A stretch of 64,000 nt of DNA from Zizania palustris (Eukaryota > Streptophyta > Magnoliopsida > Poales > Poaceae). A program made the translations under genes and the position numbers. The stretch's first letter is position 1. Every line of letters begins with the position of its first letter. The notes beneath the pieces are model-generated. The model was not told the origin of the DNA. It worked only from the letters and a program-made list of their open reading frames with translations, and did no database searches. The stretch covers positions 50,099,164 to 50,163,163 of the forward strand of contig JAAALK010000289.1 of the NCBI GenBank assembly GCA_019279435.1, read 5' to 3'. Of the stretch, positions 1 through 10,463 are shown piece after piece.

Positions 1-1036
1 TGACGGCTTCGGCTCAAAACCGTCACTGTATCGAAGGTCTTCTTCGGCGGAGCGAAGGCCAACTGGCTGCAGGCTTCTCGCCGAAGCTTCCGCACCCCTC
101 GCGTGCGAAGGGAGGTTCCAGATGTCAACTCTGTAAAGGCTGACACTGTCTGTTCTGAAAAAGGCTGACACTGTCCCCTCTGCAGCTGACAGAGAAGCCT
201 CCAAAATAAAGGTGGACTACCTTTTGTACCCCTTAGTTCTGTAGAGACAAAATGGATGTAAACCCTAGGGGTAAAGTAGTCACTTCCTTAGGATGAAGCC
301 GTGGGCTATAAATATGGGGGCTTGGTAGGTAACATTTAACACTTTGAGCATTTACTGTTGAGCTCCTGTAGCCACACTTCGATTGAATACATCCTGAGTT
401 CATTTTCAGTGTTCCTTGTTCAAGCGGCGAAGCCCTGTTTGTCTTGTGCTTTTTGCTTGAGCTCGATCTACATACTTCGCTAGTTTAGTGCACCGAAGCC
501 TGTTGAGGTGAAGGTTGTTTTTCGTGCGAGGTGTGTTTTGTCAGTGTGCTGTCGCTCTGTGTAACACGAGGCAAGACCTCGCTGCTTACTAGCGAAGCCC
601 TGATCTTTTCCCGTTGTGCTTCTTGTGTCGAAGCCCTTAGCGTAGTCCATTTGCGTGTGCGTGTAGACCTTCGGGTACGAAGCCCAGCACCCGTTGCTGT
701 CGCCAAGTACCTGGTCGAAGTCCTCAGAGGGCTGTCCACTCTTGCGAAGGGTGAAGTGCGAAGCCTGCTCGAAGCACCTCGTGTGCGGAGCCTGCACTGA
801 CTTAGCAGAGTAGATTTTCGAGGGTTGTAAGTGGAGCGAAGTCTTCTTGGCTTCGAACTTTTGCTCCTCCGAAGCCTGTGTTCGAAGGTGTCGAAGTACC
901 TCCGAACCAGACCTTCGAAGGTAGTGTTCGAAGCCTGTTCCGCAGAAGACAGAACAGAACCGAAGGCTAAGTTTTTAGCCCGAAATTTTAAAAGCTCCCA
1001 TTCACCCCCCCTCTGGTCGCCGTTTCCGGTCCAACA
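1..1036 (+). repeat. 5' LTR of element 1 (3' half only)
   Basis: This is colinear with 8885-9920 with no gap. It ends in ..GGTCCAACA at 1036, directly before the primer binding site. It is rich in CGAAG/TTCGAAG words. The missing part corresponds to 7908-8884. Confidence 0.95.
307..314 (+). promoter_or_regulatory. TATA box of element 1 5' LTR
   Basis: TATAAATA lies in a GGGC...TGGGGG context about 730 bases from the LTR end. The same box recurs at 9191-9198 in the 3' LTR and in both LTRs of element 2. Transcription would be expected to start about 30 bases downstream (inference). Confidence 0.75.
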
Positions 1037-1038
1037 AT

Positions 1039-1050
1039 TGGTATCAGAGC
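1039..1050 (+). other. Primer binding site (tRNA-iMet)
   Basis: TGGTATCAGAGC starts 2 bases after the LTR end. It is the usual plant PBS complementary to the 3' end of initiator methionine tRNA. Confidence 0.9.
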
Positions 1051-1100
1051 AGGTTAAGATCACCAGTGGACCTTAACCGGTTTTGTGATCTGTTGGCGAC

Positions 1101-3074
1101 ATGGATAGAGGCAGTAAAATTCCTCTGTTCGATGGGACAGATTTTGCATACTGGAAGGTGCGCATGGAGGCTTACTTGTTAAGCCAAGGAAATGCAATTT
1201 GGGAGATTGTGGACTCACAATACTCCATCCCTGATACCCGCACCACTCAAACCGAAAAAGATCAATATATTGCCAACTCGAAGGCAAGGAACATACTGTT
1301 TATTGGTTTGAGTCGAAGTGAGTTTGATAGGGTGCAGCACCTTAGGACTGCTAGGGAAATTTGGACAACGCTCACTATTTATCATGAGGGCTCTACTCAG
1401 ATTAAGGCCAGGCGCCAAAGCACCTACAACCAACAGTATCAGCTGTTTGTGCAGGCACCTGGTGAATCTATAGATGCCATGTTTTCGCGCTTTGATGCTA
1501 TAGTGAGTAACTTGCGATCCAACGGGACGCTTGCTTACAGTGATCATGATAGGGCTATCAAGCTTCTCTATGCTCTTGACCGTAGCATATGGGAGGTGAA
1601 GATATCCAGCATTGAGGAGTCCACAGGCTATGACACTCTAACCTGTGATGAACTCTTTAGCAAGCTGAAGTCCACAGAGATTGCCAAGGCATCTCTTGCT
1701 GTGCACAGAAGCTCTTTGCCACAGCCATTGGCATTGGTTTCTAGCACTAGCCGTGGCACCACTGCAGAACCAAGCACATCAGGCACTTGTGTTCTTGCAG
1801 ATGGTTTTGCTTTGTCCTCCCTGGTCTCCGTCACAAAGGAGCAGGTGGATACTCTAGCAGATGACGAGCTTGCTCTCATTGTCCGGAGGTTCACCCGCTT
1901 TCATCATGAGAGACGGGATCAGAGGAGAAGTGGTTTTAGTGGCTGCTATGAATGTGGCGACACTTCTCACATCAAGGCCAATTGCCCCAAGGTCAAAAAG
2001 AGAGATGAGAGTGACCGCCCCAAATTACACAAAAAGGAGAGGAAACCCTTTGTGAAGGGCAAGCGCGGCAAGATGGCTAAGAAAGTAGCCAAGGCCGCTT
2101 CCAGAGCTTTTGTTGCTGCTCTCAGCGACATCGACACATCCTCAACTGAGGAGTCGAGCTCTGAGGAGGAGGAGTCCCCAAGGAAGGAGGACAAGAAGGA
2201 CAAGAAGGGACGTGATTTCACCGGCCTTTGCTTCATGGCCGACAGCGATCACAGCGGCGATGAGCTTGACTCATCTGAGGTAAACCTATCATCTGACCAG
2301 CTGCTAATTAAATTAGATGAGCTGAATGAAGTAGTGCTAGGTCAGGATAGATTGCTTGTGCAAGCCGCTAGAGAAAGAAAAGACCTTAGACTTAGGCTAG
2401 AAAATGTTTCTACTGAATATGCCATGCTTAAGTCTAAGTTTGATGATGCTGAATGTGAATCATGTTCTGTTGTCATGGGTGAGCTTGCTCAGTTGCGTTC
2501 TGTTCATGCTCAAACTCTTTCTGAGCTTGAGACTGCACAGAAGCAGCTTTTGGAGGTGGATTCTAGACCTCATGAAATTATTGATTGCATGAACTGCTCC
2601 TTATTGCGCGATAGCATTAATTTACGTGATAAGCATGTTCATGATCTAGAGGCTAGATTGGAGAGGGCCGGTAGTTCTAAGGATGTGCAACCTGTTTGTG
2701 ACACTTGCATCACCCTTAAGGACCAGCTAGGCACTGTCAGAGAGCGAGCTGAAAACCTCATGTCCGAAAATGAATACCTTCTTTCTGTGGTGAACAAATG
2801 CACTGAAGGGAAGGGTAGGATGGATTTGCTCTTGGCCAAGACCAAGTTGTGTGCTGACAGAGCCGGGGTAGCTCTAGGTTTGGGTTTTGAGAGGATAGCT
2901 TCAGACAGTAAGACCAAAACTGTTTTTACCTCTCCTACCACCCTAGAGAAAGAGAGAGCTCTGTTAGACACCCCATCAGCCAAAAAGCCTACCCATCCAA
3001 CAAAGAAAACCACTCCTCCTACCAAGAAAAATCCTCCCAAGAAAACCACTCAAAGAAACCCAAGGAGCCTGTGA
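1101..3074 (+). CDS. Copia Gag (truncated by a 1-nt frameshift)
   Basis: Structural capsid/nucleocapsid protein of the retrotransposon particle. The N-terminal region (FDGTDFAYWKVRMEAYL near residues 10-26) is the plant Copia gag domain. A zinc knuckle CX2CX4HX4C (CYECGDTSHIKANC) lies near residue 283, followed by a Lys/Arg-rich stretch, an acidic Ser/Glu block near 345-370 and a long charged coiled-coil-like segment. The ATG follows the PBS by about 50 bases and matches the start in element 2. Compared with element 2, one A is missing near 3055-3060, so the frame terminates at 3074 (657 codons) instead of running on to the conserved UAG. The displaced end continues at 3071-3562. Confidence 0.88.
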   Translation: MDRGSKIPLFDGTDFAYWKVRMEAYLLSQGNAIWEIVDSQYSIPDTRTTQTEKDQYIANSKARNILFIGLSRSEFDRVQHLRTAREIWTTLTIYHEGSTQIKARRQSTYNQQYQLFVQAPGESIDAMFSRFDAIVSNLRSNGTLAYSDHDRAIKLLYALDRSIWEVKISSIEESTGYDTLTCDELFSKLKSTEIAKASLAVHRSSLPQPLALVSSTSRGTTAEPSTSGTCVLADGFALSSLVSVTKEQVDTLADDELALIVRRFTRFHHERRDQRRSGFSGCYECGDTSHIKANCPKVKKRDESDRPKLHKKERKPFVKGKRGKMAKKVAKAASRAFVAALSDIDTSSTEESSSEEEESPRKEDKKDKKGRDFTGLCFMADSDHSGDELDSSEVNLSSDQLLIKLDELNEVVLGQDRLLVQAARERKDLRLRLENVSTEYAMLKSKFDDAECESCSVVMGELAQLRSVHAQTLSELETAQKQLLEVDSRPHEIIDCMNCSLLRDSINLRDKHVHDLEARLERAGSSKDVQPVCDTCITLKDQLGTVRERAENLMSENEYLLSVVNKCTEGKGRMDLLLAKTKLCADRAGVALGLGFERIASDSKTKTVFTSPTTLEKERALLDTPSAKKPTHPTKKTTPPTKKNPPKKTTQRNPRSL

Positions 3075-3562
3075 GAGTTGCTCCTGTGACCCATGAGAGT
3101 GCCCCCAGGAGAGTGTTTCATTGTTCTTATTGTCAGCGGGCGGGTCATTTGATTGGTTTCTGTTTCCGTCGCATCAAGGATGAGCGACGTGCACAGGCGA
3201 TGAGCTATCAGGACATGCATTACCCATCTTTAGGTATGCATGAGTCTGAGTTTTATTCTCGTCCTGTTTTTGAGGCTCCTCGTGCTTCTCGGAGAGGTTT
3301 TGCTCCTCGAGGTGTTCACCATGTTCCATATGGTGGTAGACCTCGGGCGAGTAGCTTTGTACCTCGTCAGAGTAGGAGACCTCGACATGCTTTGCGTTCT
3401 TTGCATGTAGGTAGACCTCGCACTTTGCATCATTCTGATTTTTATGTGCGTAGACCATCTACTTTTACTGTGCCTACTACTCGTGTCACTCAGTGCTGGA
3501 TGCCTCGTCATTATTTTACTCACCCCAGCACTGAGCGATCGAGGCGTTCTTATCATGTGTAG
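3071..3562 (+). pseudogene. Gag C-terminal segment, out of frame with the Gag N-terminus
   Basis: This is the continuation of Gag in the +1 frame caused by the single-base deletion near 3057. It carries a second zinc knuckle, CSYCQRAGHLIGFC (CX2CX4HX4C), then an Arg/Ser/His-rich tail. In element 2 the same segment is fused in frame to the rest of Gag. It ends at UAG 3560-3562, which is in the same frame as Pol. Confidence 0.85.
3560..3562 (+). promoter_or_regulatory. In-frame UAG between Gag and Pol, candidate readthrough stop
   Basis: The context GTG-TAG-GCG lies between the Gag C-terminus and the protease, which continue in the same frame. The first downstream ATG falls inside the protease motif (WIMDSG), so Pol has no start codon of its own. 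The UAG is present at the equivalent place in elements 2 (36051-36053) and 3 (51890-51892). Confidence 0.7.
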
Positions 3563-6500
3563 GCGACAGGTCGAGGCTTGGAGGGCACGTGGATCATGGA
3601 CTCCGGTTGTTCGCGCCACATGACCGGAGATGCAAACTGGTTCTCCAGCCTCACAACAACCAAGCAAAGGGAACATATCACCTTCGGAAACAATCGAAGG
3701 AGTAGAGTGAAAGGTAAAGGTGTGGTAAGAATTAACGCAAACTTCACTCTCAAAGATGTTGCTTTGGTTGAGAACCTGGGATACAATTTGCTGTCTGTAT
3801 CTCAGTTGCTTGATGAGGGCTTCGAAGTGCGATTTCATCGCGATACTTCGCAAGTACTCAATTCGGATGGCGTTGTGGTGTGTAAGATCTTTAGGGTTGG
3901 GAGAGTTTTTGGAGCTGATTTTTCAGAGTCGTCTGGTTCTTCTCATTGTCTTGTTGCACATTCGACTTCTGAGCTTTGGAAGTGGCATAGGAGACTGGGG
4001 CATATGAGCTTTGAGTTGCTCGCTCGTCTGAGCGCCCTAGGCTTGATCCAAGGATTGCCCAAGCTCAAGTTTGAGAAGAATTTAGTTTGCGCTCCTTGTC
4101 GACATGGAAAAATGATTGCCGCTTCGCATTCGCCAGTCACCACAGTGATGACTGAACAGCCCGGAGAACTTCTCCATATGGACACTGTAGGTCCTTCTCG
4201 GGTTAGTTCTTTAGGCGGGAAGTGGTATGTACTTGTTATTGTCGACGATTTCTCTCGCTACTCTTGGGTCTTCTTTCTTGCCAGCAAGGATGAAGTGTTT
4301 TCACACTTTCGGAGCTTGGCTTTGAGACTTTTCACTGAACTCCCTGGTGCATTAAAATTCATTCGAAGCGATAATGGCACCGAGTTCAAAAATAGTCTCT
4401 TTGTTGACTTTTGCATGGAGCATGGCATAGAACATCAATTCTCTGCTCCGCGGGTTCCTCAACAGAACGGTGTTGTTGAGAGGAAAAACCGCACTTTGGT
4501 TGAGATGGCTAGGACGATGCTTGATGAGCACAGGACTCCTAGAAAATTCTGGGCTGAGGCCATGAACACAGCATGTTACATCTCAAACCGAATTTTCTTG
4601 CGCTCAATTTTAAATTTGACATCTTATGAGCTGCGTTTTGGGAGACAGCCCAAGGTTACTCATCTTCGAGTTTTTGGATGTCGCTGCTTTATCCTAAAAC
4701 GTGGTAACTTGGATAAATTTGAGTCGCGATCTTCTGACGGGATCTTTTTGGGTTATACTACTCATGGTCATTCTTATCGTGTTTATAACTTGGAAACTAA
4801 CACTGTCATCGAGTCATGTGATGTGACTTTTGATGAATCAACCCCCTCTGTTAGTTCTGCTTTTGAACAGGCAAATGAACACGACATAGAACAGACCTTA
4901 TTCGAAGACGAAGATCCAGGAGAATTCGAGGATGATCCCCTACTACCCTCGACATCAACCCCCGAAGCTGACCCCGCTTCAACTACTTCGGCACGAGGTC
5001 CCGAAGCGACTACCTCAACATCGGTCATCTTGGACCACTCCAACGCACAAGTTGAGGGGGAGACTGCATCCCGCCGCGAGGCTCCACATCATGTCCAAAG
5101 GATGCACCCTCCCGAGCAGATCATTGGTGAGATTGATCAAAGGGTAACACGTTCTCACGCTCATTTCACTAATGCTGCTTTTGTTGCTTCTTTCGAGCCT
5201 TTAGATGTTAGTCATGCACTTTCTGATTCTAGTTGGATCAATGCCATGCATGAGGAACTTGAAAATTTTGAAAGAAACCAAGTCTGGACTTTAGTTGATC
5301 CTCCACCTAATGTTCATTTCATAGGAACAAAATGGATTTTCAAAAATAAACAAGGGGAGGATGGAACAATTGTTAGAAATAAGGCTAGACTTGTAGCTCA
5401 GGGCTTTTCTCAACTAGAAGGGATTGATTTTACTGAAACCTTTGCACCTGTTGCTCGCCTTGAGGCCATTAGGATTTTGCTTGCCTTTGCGACATCCCGG
5501 GGATTCAAACTCTATCAAATGGATGTCAAAAGTGCTTTTCTTAATGGCTTCATAGGTGAAGATGTTTATGTAAAACAACCCCCTGGTTTTGAAAACCCCA
5601 AGTACCCACATAAAGTCCTTAAACTTCATAAGGCTCTTTATGGACTCAAGCAGGCCCCTCGGGCGTGGTATGATAGACTTAAGTCTTTTCTGCTTGAGCG
5701 AGGGTATTTGATGGGCTCTGTTGATAAAACTTTGTTTACTCTCAAGCATGGCAAAGATTTCCTCCTAGTTCAGATTTATGTGGATGATATCATCTTTGGT
5801 GGCTCTTCTCATGCTTTGGTTGCCGAGTTTGCAGATACCATGAGCAGGGAATTTGAAATGTCAATGATGGGTGAACTCACCTTTTTCCTTGGTTTGCAAA
5901 TCAAGCAAAGCAAACAAGGTACTTTTGTCCACCAAACAAAGTACACCAAGGACCTGCTCAAGAAATTCGACATGTCCGATGCGAAGCCCCTCGCCACTCC
6001 AATGGCTACATCTGTAGCATTGGACCCTGACGAAGATGGAGAAGCCGTAGATCAGAAGGAGTTTCGGAGCATGATCGGCTCCCTCCTCTACTTGACTGCC
6101 ACGAGGCCGGACATACACTTCGCTGTGTGTCTGTGCGCTCGTTTTCAGGCTTCACCACGAGCTTCGCACCGCCAAGCGGTTAAGCGCATTCTAAGGTATC
6201 TCAAACACACCCTTGAATTTGGCATATGGTATTCATCGTCTTCATCTTTATGTCTTAGAGGTTATTCAGATGCGGATTTTGCTGGGTGTAGAATTGATAG
6301 GAAGAGTACCTCTGGTACTTGTCATTTTCTGGGTACGTCTCTGGTTTGCTGGTCTTCCCGCAAACAGTCTAGTGTTGCACAATCGACGGCCGAGGCCGAA
6401 TATGTTGCTGCAGCTAGCTGTTGCTCTCAGATTTTGTGGATGGTTTCCACTTTGCGGGATTTCGGGTTAGATTATAAGAGTGTTCCACTTTTCTGTGATA

Positions 6501-6730
6501 ACACTAGTGCTATTTGTATTGCAAACAACCCGGTTCAGCACTCCAGAACCAAACACATTGATGTACGGTATCATTTTCTCAGAGATCACAATGAGAAGGG
6601 TGATATTGAACTTCAATATGTTGATACCCAACACCAGCTTGCCGACATTTTTACAAAACCCCTCGATGCTTCTCGATTTGCTTATTTGCGTGGGGAACTT
6701 GGCATTTGTCACCCTTACGGCATTTTGTAA
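3563..6730 (+). CDS. Copia Pol polyprotein (protease, integrase, RT, RNase H), intact
   Basis: The frame is open for about 1055 codons after the UAG. Domains in order, numbered from codon 3578: aspartic protease DSGCSRHMTG near residue 9; GAG-pre-integrase and zinc-binding region (WHRRLGH...CAPC) 130-175; integrase core with D (HMDTVGP, ~198), D (SDNGTEF, ~264) and E (VERKNRT, ~298); RT with QMDVKSAFLNG (~647) and catalytic YVDD (~733); RNase H with GYSDADF (~895), TAEAEYV (~937) and DNTSAIC (~974). It ends CHPYGIL-stop. All catalytic motifs I looked for are present with no internal stop, so this copy could encode active enzymes if translated. No upstream ATG exists in frame after the UAG; expression by readthrough is inferred. 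Confidence 0.92.
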   Translation, partial: ATGRGLEGTWIMDSGCSRHMTGDANWFSSLTTTKQREHITFGNNRRSRVKGKGVVRINANFTLKDVALVENLGYNLLSVSQLLDEGFEVRFHRDTSQVLNSDGVVVCKIFRVGRVFGADFSESSGSSHCLVAHSTSELWKWHRRLGHMSFELLARLSALGLIQGLPKLKFEKNLVCAPCRHGKMIAASHSPVTTVMTEQPGELLHMDTVGPSRVSSLGGKWYVLVIVDDFSRYSWVFFLASKDEVFSHFRSLALRLFTELPGALKFIRSDNGTEFKNSLFVDFCMEHGIEHQFSAPRVPQQNGVVERKNRTLVEMARTMLDEHRTPRKFWAEAMNTACYISNRIFLRSILNLTSYELRFGRQPKVTHLRVFGCRCFILKRGNLDKFESRSSDGIFLGYTTHGHSYRVYNLETNTVIESCDVTFDESTPSVSSAFEQANEHDIEQTLFEDEDPGEFEDDPLLPSTSTPEADPASTTSARGPEATTSTSVILDHSNAQVEGETASRREAPHHVQRMHPPEQIIGEIDQRVTRSHAHFTNAAFVASFEPLDVSHALSDSSWINAMHEELENFERNQVWTLVDPPPNVHFIGTKWIFKNKQGEDGTIVRNKARLVAQGFSQLEGIDFTETFAPVARLEAIRILLAFATSRGFKLYQMDVKSAFLNGFIGEDVYVKQPPGFENPKYPHKVLKLHKALYGLKQAPRAWYDRLKSFLLERGYLMGSVDKTLFTLKHGKDFLLVQIYVDDIIFGGSSHALVAEFADTMSREFEMSMMGELTFFLGLQIKQSKQGTFVHQTKYTKDLLKKFDMSDAKPLATPMATSVALDPDEDGEAVDQKEFRSMIGSLLYLTATRPDIHFAVCLCARFQASPRASHRQAVKRILRYLKHTLEFGIWYSSSSSLCLRGYSDADFAGCRIDRKSTSGTCHFLGTSLVCWSSRKQSSVAQSTAEAEYVAAASCCSQILWMVSTLRDFGLDYKSVPLFCDNTSAICIANNPVQHSRTKHIDVRYHFLRDHNEKGDIELQYVDTQHQLADIFTKPLDASRFAYLRGELGICHPYGIL

Positions 6731-7907
6731 GGGGGAGCTGATTTTAATTGTCTTGCATATGCTCATTATGTGTGGAATTGCACTTACATCTTTTGCTATT
6801 ATATGCCTGCTTTTAATTCAAAGAAATCATGTCAGCTCAGCTCTATGAAATATGTCTGGAACATTGATTGTGCATGATGTTTTATTTTCTAAAAATCAAA
6901 ATTTGCTCATCACACAATCTTGTATCTAGCTTGATTAGGCAGGACTGCTTTTAGCTATCTTTTATCTACTTGACAGCAAGACACTGTTCCTTGGATGCTA
7001 AAATTTGCAACTTGAAAACTTGTGTTCTTCATTCATGGATATTCATCAAAATATTAAATTCATCAAAATCAAAATAAAAAATCCATGATTTGCCTGGTTT
7101 CAATGAAAAGATCCAGGAGGGTTTGTTTGTCGCACTACTCTATTCTAGACTGCTTACCATTGCACTTTGGTCTGAACTGGAATAGTGTAGTGTATGCCAA
7201 AATCACCGCCTTAAGCTTCAGATGGCTTTCATGCCTAGGCTTGGCCTGATTGGAAAGTATAAGGTGGACAAACAAATAACCCCTGGCTTGAAGAAAAAGA
7301 ACAACAAAATTAATTGATCATCAAGTTTGCTTTCACAGCTCCTTTTGAACAAGACTTGTCTGTCTAGGGTAGAATTTGTTAGCTTTGCGCAGTCCTTGCC
7401 TTTCATGTCTAGCTACTGTGATTAAGTGGTCATGCTTTCACTTCAAAATGACAAAATCACATGCCATCATCTTGATTCACAGATTGTTAAATTGAGCTGA
7501 GCACATGATCATTTGTGTTAATTTTGGCATATTTTTGCATTATATGTCTTTGCAATTCTATTCATTTCGCAGCTTTGCATCTTTTTGAATGCTCCTTGAT
7601 GCTTGCATTGCCAAAGGGGGAGAGATTTTGCTATGTTCTCTGCTGCAAGAAGGCATTATTTCTAAAAGGGGGAGAGATTTTTGACATAAAGGGGGAGAAA
7701 AATTTGCTCAAACTCAGGGGGAGTTTTTTATCCAAAGGGAGTTTTGCCGAAGGGGCTTTTACTCTTTCACAAAAGGGGGAGAAAAATTCTTTTATCAAGT
7801 GACATGCTCTTGCTCTTTTCTGAGTTTTTATGGTCACTTGTGTGCTGAAATTTTTAAATTTTCTTGAACTTGGATTTGGTTGTCAATGCACTCATCAAGG
7901 GGGAGAT
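6731..7907 (+). other. 3' non-coding region of element 1 with repeated polypurine tracts
   Basis: This has no ORF of note and is collinear with the same region in element 2 (39222-40417). It holds at least six AAGGGGGAG-type purine runs, near 6730, 7614, 7664, 7687, 7716 and 7773, before the true PPT. No env-like gene is visible. Confidence 0.8.
7897..7906 (+). other. Polypurine tract adjacent to the 3' LTR
   Basis: AAGGGGGAGA sits immediately upstream of the LTR start TGAGAAACC, the standard position for plus-strand priming. The same sequence precedes the 3' LTR of element 2. Confidence 0.85.
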
Positions 7908-9920
7908 TGAGAAACCAAGGGTTGGTTTCGGTGTTTTGTGATGAGTGATTGACTGGATTTTACCCTCTGTTCGAAGGGTACCTCCGAAGGGGCTTCGGAG
8001 GGGGTACCTCCGAAGGGTGTTCGGAGGTGTGTCACCGGAGTGTGTTCGGTGTTTGCTTGCTGCAGCTGTGCAGCGGAGTGTGCTCGTCGGAGGGGTCCGA
8101 CAGTACGCGATGACTGGGTTTGTACCGATGGCTTCGGTACTTTGGGCGGTACACCGGAGTGTGTGCCGGAGGTTGCTAACCCGGAGAGGTCTCCGGAGTA
8201 CTGGATACACTTGTCTGTTTGTCTGTGGTGCGCAGGGACTTCGGAGGCGACGGACAGGGTTCGAGCCAGGTGAACTTGGGTCAAGCGGGTGATTTGATGC
8301 CAAGGGAGCGGGGAGCTCCGTCACGGTGGCTGCGAAGGTGGTCCGGGTCGGTCCTCGGGTCGAGGCGTGCCAGGTGAAGGCAGAGAGTGCGGAGCGTGGC
8401 TCCGGCTGAAGGTACTCCGAGACAAGTCCTCGGAGGTGAGGCACTTCGAAGGTACTCCGAATGGAGTGACTTCGGAGTTGGTGGAACAAGTCCTCTGCGG
8501 AGGCAAGGTGTTCGAAGTGTGCTCCGGAGGGAGACACTCGAAGGTGGCCCGACGAAGGTCTCAGAAGTCGAGGCGCATCGAAGGCATGGTCCGGGTGAGG
8601 CTCGTCGAGGAGTGTGCTCGGAGTAAGACACTGCGACGAAGTGCTCATGGAATGCTTCATGCGGAGGCCTTGGACGAAGGAGGGACTTCGAAGGGTGGTA
8701 CTCCGAAGGTAGGGCTTCGGAGTGTGAAGGACTTCGGAGCGAGGCTAGCTCCGGAGTGAGGTTGACTTGAGGTGCTTCGGCCATGCATGGCTTCGGTACA
8801 CGGACGGACGGTGTTCGAGCTCGGAGTAGCTGCGAAGCCGTGGTGATCCACTCCGGAGGTGGTGGTGCGAAGGCCCAAGGGCTTTGACGGCTTCGGCTCA
8901 AAACCGTCACTGTATCGAAGGTCTTCTTCGGCGGAGCGAAGGCCAACTGGCTGCAGGCTTCTCGCCGAAGCTTCCGCACCCCTCGCGTGCGAAGGGAGGT
9001 TCCAGATGTCAACTCTGTAAAGGCTGACACTGTCTGTTCTGAAAAAGGCTGACACTGTCCCCTCTGCAGCTGACAGAGAAGCCTCCAAAATAAAGGTGGA
9101 CTACCTTTTGTACCCCTTAGTTCTGTAGAGACAAAATGGATGTAAACCCTAGGGGTAAAGTAGTCACTTCCTTAGGATGAAGCCGTGGGCTATAAATATG
9201 GGGGCTTGGTAGGTAACATTTAACACTTTGAGCATTTACTGTTGAGCTCCTGTAGCCACACTTCGATTGAATACATCCTGAGTTCATTTTCAGTGTTCCT
9301 TGTTCAAGCGGCGAAGCCCTGTTTGTCTTGTGCTTTTTGCTTGAGCTCGATCTACATACTTCGCTAGTTTAGTGCACCGAAGCCTGTTGAGGTGAAGGTT
9401 GTTTTTCGTGCGAGGTGTGTTTTGTCAGTGTGCTGTCGCTCTGTGTAACACGAGGCAAGACCTCGCTGCTTACTAGCGAAGCCCTGATCTTTTCCCGTTG
9501 TGCTTCTTGTGTCGAAGCCCTTAGCGTAGTCCATTTGCGTGTGCGTGTAGACCTTCGGGTACGAAGCCCAGCACCCGTTGCTGTCGCCAAGTACCTGGTC
9601 GAAGTCCTCAGAGGGCTGTCCACTCTTGCGAAGGGTGAAGTGCGAAGCCTGCTCGAAGCACCTCGTGTGCGGAGCCTGCACTGACTTAGCAGAGTAGATT
9701 TTCGAGGGTTGTAAGTGGAGCGAAGTCTTCTTGGCTTCGAACTTTTGCTCCTCCGAAGCCTGTGTTCGAAGGTGTCGAAGTACCTCCGAACCAGACCTTC
9801 GAAGGTAGTGTTCGAAGCCTGTTCCGCAGAAGACAGAACAGAACCGAAGGCTAAGTTTTTAGCCCGAAATTTTAAAAGCTCCCATTCACCCCCCCTCTGG
9901 TCGCCGTTTCCGGTCCAACA
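7908..9920 (+). repeat. 3' LTR of element 1 (2013 bp)
   Basis: It starts TGAGAAACC and ends GGTCCAACA (TG...CA). TATA box at 9191-9198. The U3 part (about 7960-8880) is crowded with CCTCCGAAG and CTTCGGAGG words that form short perfect hairpins. Confidence 0.95.
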
Positions 9921-10463
9921 GCATCAAACATACTTTATTTAGATGAATGGTACATAGCATGAACAAGATACAATAAATCAAGATGTTAGACTTAACCGAT
10001 GAAGCCTCAAACTATAACACCCAAGAGATCGATACGATGCAGCCTCGAAGAACACGAACCTAGTCGATGTGACCGTCGGGGTGGCGGGACTCACCTCTTC
10101 GCCGAAGATCAAAATGATGCAGCCCGGTTCCATGTGCCAAGTCCCGTCGTGGATAACCTCGGAAATCCAAGGGTGGCGATGTACCGAAAATAGTAGTTTT
10201 TGTGGTTGGGTTGTGTGTTTTTTAAACCTAACTAATAAGATACATATTTATAGTCTGAAAACTTGCCGTCTAAGTAATCTACATTGTAACCGGTTCTAGA
10301 TCGTCCTTATCTTCTCTCTCCTTCATCATCTCCTTTATATCTGGTCAAACTGCAACAATATGGATGGGCTCCTTTGACCATCTTTGACTGAATCCCTTTT
10401 GACTTCTGTTGACTGTGCGACATCCTTGGTGGGCCTGGGCTCTACTAAATCTTGGTGTCAACA
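9921..10463 (-). mobile_element. Truncated Gypsy-type LTR fragment
   Basis: Read on the minus strand it begins TGTTGACACCAAG at 10463, a common start of grass Gypsy LTRs. It has a TATAAATAT box near 10243-10253 in the right orientation for U3-R. It is cut at 9920 by element 1, so element 1 apparently inserted into it; the other half would lie left of the window. Confidence 0.55.

Larger units (their letters stand above)
1..9920 (+). mobile_element. Copia LTR retrotransposon, element 1 (SIRE/Maximus-like), 5' end outside window
   Basis: The element reads LTR, PBS, Gag, UAG, protease, integrase, reverse transcriptase, RNase H, a long 3' non-coding stretch, PPT and LTR. The PR-IN-RT-RNH order is diagnostic of Ty1/Copia. 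The 2.0-kb LTRs, a PBS matching initiator tRNA-Met and a 1.2-kb PPT-rich 3' region fit the SIRE/Maximus lineage (inference from known families). The window begins 977 bases into the 5' LTR, so the full element would be about 10.9 kb. The visible 1036 bases of the 5' LTR align without gaps to 8885-9920 and I see no differences, so the insertion is very young. The right flank begins GCATC, which should be one copy of the target duplication. Confidence 0.95.

Noticed and set aside
6731..7907. A possible env-like gene after Pol in element 1
   Set aside because: No ORF of meaningful length or membrane-protein character is present; the region is PPT-rich non-coding DNA.
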